This document shows, in pieces, positions 31,706 through 34,174 of a stretch of DNA of 34,174 nt (position 1 is the first letter of the stretch; each line of letters begins with the position of its first letter). The stretch is from Candidatus Scalindua arabica. Lineage in GTDB: Bacteria; Planctomycetota; Brocadiia; Brocadiales; Scalinduaceae. The notes under the pieces were generated by a model. The model was not told where the DNA came from and made no database searches. It saw only the letters and a list, made by a program, of their open reading frames with translations. A program made the position numbers and the translations under genes. The DNA is taken from assembly GCA_018263435.1 (NCBI GenBank), contig JAANXD010000071.1, positions 2,063 to 36,236 of the forward strand. The letters are read 5' to 3'.

Positions 31706-32836
31706 TCAATCGTCAATCTCCCCGGGATCCATCCTTCCGGTTATCTGGATATCCTGTCCATTACGCAACCTCTCATTACCTCTTACAATCACATCTATTC
31801 CAGGCTTTACATTGCCGATAATCTGGATTAAATCTTTGTGAGCAATACCGGCCTGAATAGGGACTTCTGCAACCTTTCCATCTACTGCCAAATAAATAAA
31901 CTCCATACCTCCACGCCTTACTATACCATCCTTCAAGATCATTGTTGCCGATAATAAAGAACCTGTTTCAAAGGTTGCCTCTGCAAACATGCCACTTTTA
32001 ATTGCATCATCTTTATTATCTATTTTGACATAAACAGGAAATGTTCTGGCACGTTTGTCTGCCTGAGGTACTATGTGAACAATATGACCGGTCCTTTTCA
32101 TGTTCCCCAGCGCCGGAAAGATGACTTCACTCTCATCACCCACCTTCATATACTGAATGTATTTTTCCGGAACAGGAACTCTCACCTTCACATAGTTTAA
32201 TTGTAACATGGAAACAACGCTGTCTCCCTTTTTAAGCCATTGACCTACCTCAGTATGTTCTTCAGTAATCCGTCCGTCAAATGGCGCCTTAATCGTACAC
32301 TTTCCAATGTCATCTTCAATGCCTTCTACATTCGCTTCTTGTGCGATTAACTTAGTCTCAACCTCATCTAATTCCGAATGGGAAATTGCATCACCTTCAT
32401 AGAGTTCCTTCGCACGCTCATATTCTATGAGGGCGAGATGTTTATCTGCCTTCGCACCTTTAAGTCGTATTTTCAGGGATGTTGTGTTGAGTTCTGCCAA
32501 TACCTGCCCCTTTTTAACATAATCACCTCTTTTAACAGGAAATTCAACTACCAACCCCTCTATTGAACAAGCAACAATACTCTCCCTGAGTGGAAAGGCA
32601 GTTCCCACCATTTTAACCGGCTGACGCACATCCATTTCAATGATGCGTGACACAACTACAGGCGCTTTGAACGTTTGTTCCTGTGCCAGACTCCTGCCAC
32701 ATATAAAGAACAAAGCAATCGTGTAGAAAATCAGGATTCCGGTACATAAAAATAAATAGTATCGTTTCTTACCCGCCTGAAAGACATAGTCGGGCAGGTT
32801 GTAACTACACAGAGTTTTCAGTCCCGAATTGTCCAT
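31706..32836 (-). CDS. RND efflux pump periplasmic adaptor (membrane-fusion protein)
   Basis: The 376-residue protein has an N-terminal membrane anchor or signal (YLFLCTGILIFYTIALFFIC) starting near residue 27. A lipoyl/barrel-sandwich domain follows (GLVVEFPVKRGDYVKKGQVL, later CTIKAPFDGRITEEHTEVG), then a short coiled-coil hairpin, and a beta-barrel (RVPVPEKYIQYMKVGDESEV). It should bridge the permease and an outer-membrane channel. The ATG overlaps the marR stop by 32 nt. Residues 13-24 (NLPDYVFQAGK) are encoded by a copy of the CCCGCCTG/CGGGCAGG repeat, so the N-terminus before the signal may be an insertion. It lies upstream of the permease gene, which is separated by 311 bp. Confidence 0.9.
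   Translation of the reverse strand: MDNSGLKTLCSYNLPDYVFQAGKKRYYLFLCTGILIFYTIALFFICGRSLAQEQTFKAPVVVSRIIEMDVRQPVKMVGTAFPLRESIVACSIEGLVVEFPVKRGDYVKKGQVLAELNTTSLKIRLKGAKADKHLALIEYERAKELYEGDAISHSELDEVETKLIAQEANVEGIEDDIGKCTIKAPFDGRITEEHTEVGQWLKKGDSVVSMLQLNYVKVRVPVPEKYIQYMKVGDESEVIFPALGNMKRTGHIVHIVPQADKRARTFPVYVKIDNKDDAIKSGMFAEATFETGSLLSATMILKDGIVRRGGMEFIYLAVDGKVAEVPIQAGIAHKDLIQIIGNVKPGIDVIVRGNERLRNGQDIQITGRMDPGEIDD
32772..32798 (+). repeat. CCCGCCTG/CGGGCAGG repeat, copy C, inside the adaptor gene
   Basis: CCCGCCTG (32772-32779), an 11-nt spacer and CGGGCAGG (32791-32798). The adaptor frame crosses it and remains open. It matches copies at 4190 and 10284 in both arms, with a different spacer length in each. 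Confidence 0.75.
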
Positions 32837-33260
32837 TCAGATTCTCCCTTATTTTTCCTAAAAGTCTTTGCAAATTTGCAACATCTTTAGACGAAATACC
32901 TTTAACGGCTCCATCTCTTACTCCATGGGCACATTCAGTCATCTTCTTCCATACTCCTTCTACCTTCTTTGTCGGTGAAATTAATTTCTGCCGTCTATCT
33001 TGAGAAGACACCTTCCGCTTGATCCAGCCCTTCTGCTCCATTCTGTCAAGTATCCTGACCAGCGTAGGTCCTTCTACACCGAGCAGTTCTGCCAGCTTAA
33101 CCTGAGAGATTTCACCCTCCAGAGCCAGGCCTGCGAGGACCTGCCATTGGGCGAACGTAATCCCGTAGTGCCTCAGTTCAGCATCTAATGCCTTCCTTAA
33201 AGCCCGATTTACCATTGCAACGGAGTAACCAATACTTTCCTTAAAATCGTATTCTAACAT
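32805..33260 (-). CDS. MarR-family transcriptional regulator
   Basis: The 151-residue protein has the MarR layout: an N-terminal helix with SIGYSVAMVNRALRKAL, then FAQWQVLAGLALEGEISQVK. The winged helix-turn-helix is LAELLGVEGPTLVRILDRME (residues 57-76), with KGWIKRKVSSQDRRQKLISP as the wing. Such regulators repress efflux genes and respond to small phenolic or hydrophobic ligands. It heads the marR-adaptor-permease set, and its stop lies 32 nt inside the adaptor gene. A 14-bp palindrome at 33280 is a candidate self-operator. Confidence 0.92.
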   Translation of the reverse strand: MLEYDFKESIGYSVAMVNRALRKALDAELRHYGITFAQWQVLAGLALEGEISQVKLAELLGVEGPTLVRILDRMEQKGWIKRKVSSQDRRQKLISPTKKVEGVWKKMTECAHGVRDGAVKGISSKDVANLQRLLGKIRENLNGQFGTENSV

Positions 33261-33279
33261 AATAGATAGCCTGCTATTT

Positions 33280-33321
33280 AATAGTATACTATTATTCTAT
33301 CTGTTTAGCACCAGAAATCAA
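33280..33321 (-). promoter_or_regulatory. Candidate marR promoter and operator
   Basis: The perfect palindrome AATAGTATACTATT (33280-33293) lies 20 bp before the marR ATG. On the minus strand TTGATT (33316-33321) and TAGAAT (33294-33299) are 16 bp apart, so the palindrome sits directly after the -10 box. This arrangement fits autorepression of the pump operon. Confidence 0.55.
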
Positions 33322-33421
33322 GACATAATTAGTTTTTGCAGACGAAAGAGAGGGATTTTAAAGTAATTAATGAGGAATTGATTAAGGATATGCATGTATT
33401 GCGAGACAGCCTTAAAATAAA

Positions 33422-33461
33422 AAAAGGGAACTTGCGTTATATAAACGATAAGTTCCCTTTT
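33422..33461 (-). terminator. Strong intrinsic terminator downstream of the prepilin gene
   Basis: AAAAGGGAACTT (33422-33433) and AAGTTCCCTTTT (33450-33461) form a perfect 12-bp stem. On the minus strand the hairpin is followed by an unbroken T-run. It lies about 50 bp past the prepilin stop and would end that transcript. Confidence 0.75.
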
Positions 33462-33467
33462 ATTATA

Positions 33468-33495
33468 GTAGGGGCGTATGGCTATACGCCCCTAC
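33468..33495. repeat. Perfect 12-bp palindrome GTAGGGGCGTAT/ATACGCCCCTAC
   Basis: The two 12-base arms (33468-33479 and 33484-33495) pair perfectly around GGCT. It lies between the prepilin stop and the terminator. It resembles a common interspersed palindrome in bacterial genomes rather than a gene-specific site. Confidence 0.7.
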
Positions 33496-33513
33496 TTCTA
33501 AAACTAAAGATTA

Positions 33514-34167
33514 TTAACCATCATGCTCAATGTATGTATCGGTTCCACCTGTAACTGCAGTATTATCCACATAGATGTTATCTCTCGTAGTACCATCACT
33601 TGAGTACCAACCGGCAAGTGGAGAATTAACAAATTCCACATGGCCATCGACGTAAACTACGTTTTGACCTCTGCCGTTATGGTTTTGAGTGCTCGCCGTT
33701 GCGCTCGGTGTAGAAGGAGGACGATCAGCAGCGATTGCAACATCTGCATCATCTGCCTGTGTGTGTAGCCTGTCATATCCATAACTACTCTGCGTTGAGG
33801 TAAAGTATTCTGAACCGCCACTTGTAGCGGCTGACATACCTGCATTAGAAGCATTGGTTACAGTGGTATCACTTGGACAGTTAAACACTTTATTATCACT
33901 TACGTAAGTGTCGTATATCCGGTTAAATGCAGTCATTGCCGTGTTTGAACCCGCTGTACTTGAAGGAAATGATTCACTATTCTCATTCGCATACATTATC
34001 AGGCCCATACCTATCTGTTTTACATTACTCATGCATTGAGTCTTACGTGCTGATTCTCTGGCTCGGCTTAGTACCGGAAGCAGGATTCCGGCAAGAATAC
34101 CAATTATTGCAATCACAACCAGTAATTCAATGAGAGTAAAACCTCTGTTTAATTTAGGAATCCTCAT
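33514..34167 (-). CDS. Prepilin-like protein with H-X9/10-DG C-terminal box
   Basis: The start ATG 34167 gives a short basic leader and the type IV prepilin site [20 protein letters not shown] (cleavage after Gly9, Glu14 at +5). A TTG six bases upstream is weaker. The 217-residue protein then has [20 protein letters not shown] and, near the C-terminus, a His-x10-Asp-Gly box ending YVDGHVEF, the signature of DUF1559-type prepilin proteins. The spacing is one residue longer than the usual H-X9-DG. This family is greatly expanded in Planctomycetes and related phyla. It is exported and probably part of a pseudopilus or surface structure. A terminator follows at 33422. Confidence 0.88.
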   Translation of the reverse strand: MRIPKLNRGFTLIELLVVIAIIGILAGILLPVLSRARESARKTQCMSNVKQIGMGLIMYANENSESFPSSTAGSNTAMTAFNRIYDTYVSDNKVFNCPSDTTVTNASNAGMSAATSGGSEYFTSTQSSYGYDRLHTQADDADVAIAADRPPSTPSATASTQNHNGRGQNVVYVDGHVEFVNSPLAGWYSSDGTTRDNIYVDNTAVTGGTDTYIEHDG

Positions 34168-34174
34168 TCGCAAA

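Noticed and set aside
33336-33554. 72-codon open frame between marR and the prepilin gene
   Set aside because: It is made largely of the terminator hairpin and the GTAGGGGCG palindrome and then overlaps the prepilin gene in the opposite direction.
1-34174. CRISPR array or complete phage or transposon
   Set aside because: No regularly spaced direct repeats, cas genes, integrase, transposase or phage structural genes were seen; the repeats present are isolated palindromes.

Overview
This 34 kb window is bacterial chromosome, A+T-rich by eye, with genes on both strands, many short 4-nt start/stop overlaps, and an unusual density of palindromic repeats between genes. The content fits a Planctomycetota-type genome: a prepilin with a C-terminal H-X9/10-DG box, the futalosine menaquinone genes mqnB and mqnD, a SpoVG protein with a zinc-ribbon insertion, many TPR proteins, and an NnrS-like membrane protein carrying DUF1858 domains. 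An anammox-type lineage (Brocadiales, for example Scalindua-like) is my best guess. It is an inference; no marker gene in the window proves it.

Layout. 1-3.6 kb: the end of aroE overlaps aroK on the plus strand. They converge on a minus-strand block of tRNA-Leu(UAG), tRNA-Gly(GCC), tig and clpP. 3.6-4.3 kb: gene-free, filled with palindromes. 4.3-11.6 kb (plus): a short sugar-nucleotide pyrophosphorylase, rsmD (with an altered catalytic motif), ispE-spoVG, ilvB with a strong promoter and a structured leader, rsmE, and a mannose-1-phosphate guanylyltransferase. 11.8-14.8 kb (plus): a two-gene unit of DUF1858-NnrS-like-DUF1858 membrane protein and exported TPR protein. 14.8-17.1 kb (minus): a TIR-TPR protein without a P-loop ATPase domain, a possible immune or signalling protein. 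17.2-19.7 kb (plus): promoter, cysteine synthase, TPR lipoprotein, nitroreductase. 19.8-22 kb (minus): promoter/operator-vapB-vapC-mqnB-mqnD, with every junction overlapping. 22.1-27 kb (plus): a secreted DUF255 thioredoxin-fold protein, a HOGA-like aldolase overlapping ribD, and a small BECR-nuclease/DUF2283 pair that resembles a toxin-antitoxin module. 27.2-34.2 kb (minus): a Fic AMPylase, an RND pump set (marR, adaptor, permease), and a prepilin-like protein followed by a terminator.

How the genes work together. Most genes are housekeeping: shikimate, isoprenoid, branched-chain amino acid, cysteine, riboflavin and menaquinone synthesis, rRNA methylation and protein folding/proteolysis. Accessory genes sit between them: vapBC, the BECR/DUF2283 pair, Fic and the TIR-TPR protein. 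At least six families of short palindromic repeats occupy the gaps, and one copy lies inside the coding sequence of the RND adaptor.

The most notable observations are: the TIR-TPR architecture lacking an NTPase; the DUF1858-NnrS-DUF1858/TPR pair; the CCCGCCTG/CGGGCAGG repeat, whose arms are ordered as in a pseudoknot; the SpoVG zinc-ribbon insertion; the RsmD DPPY-to-APPY change; and the coupling of vapBC to menaquinone genes.
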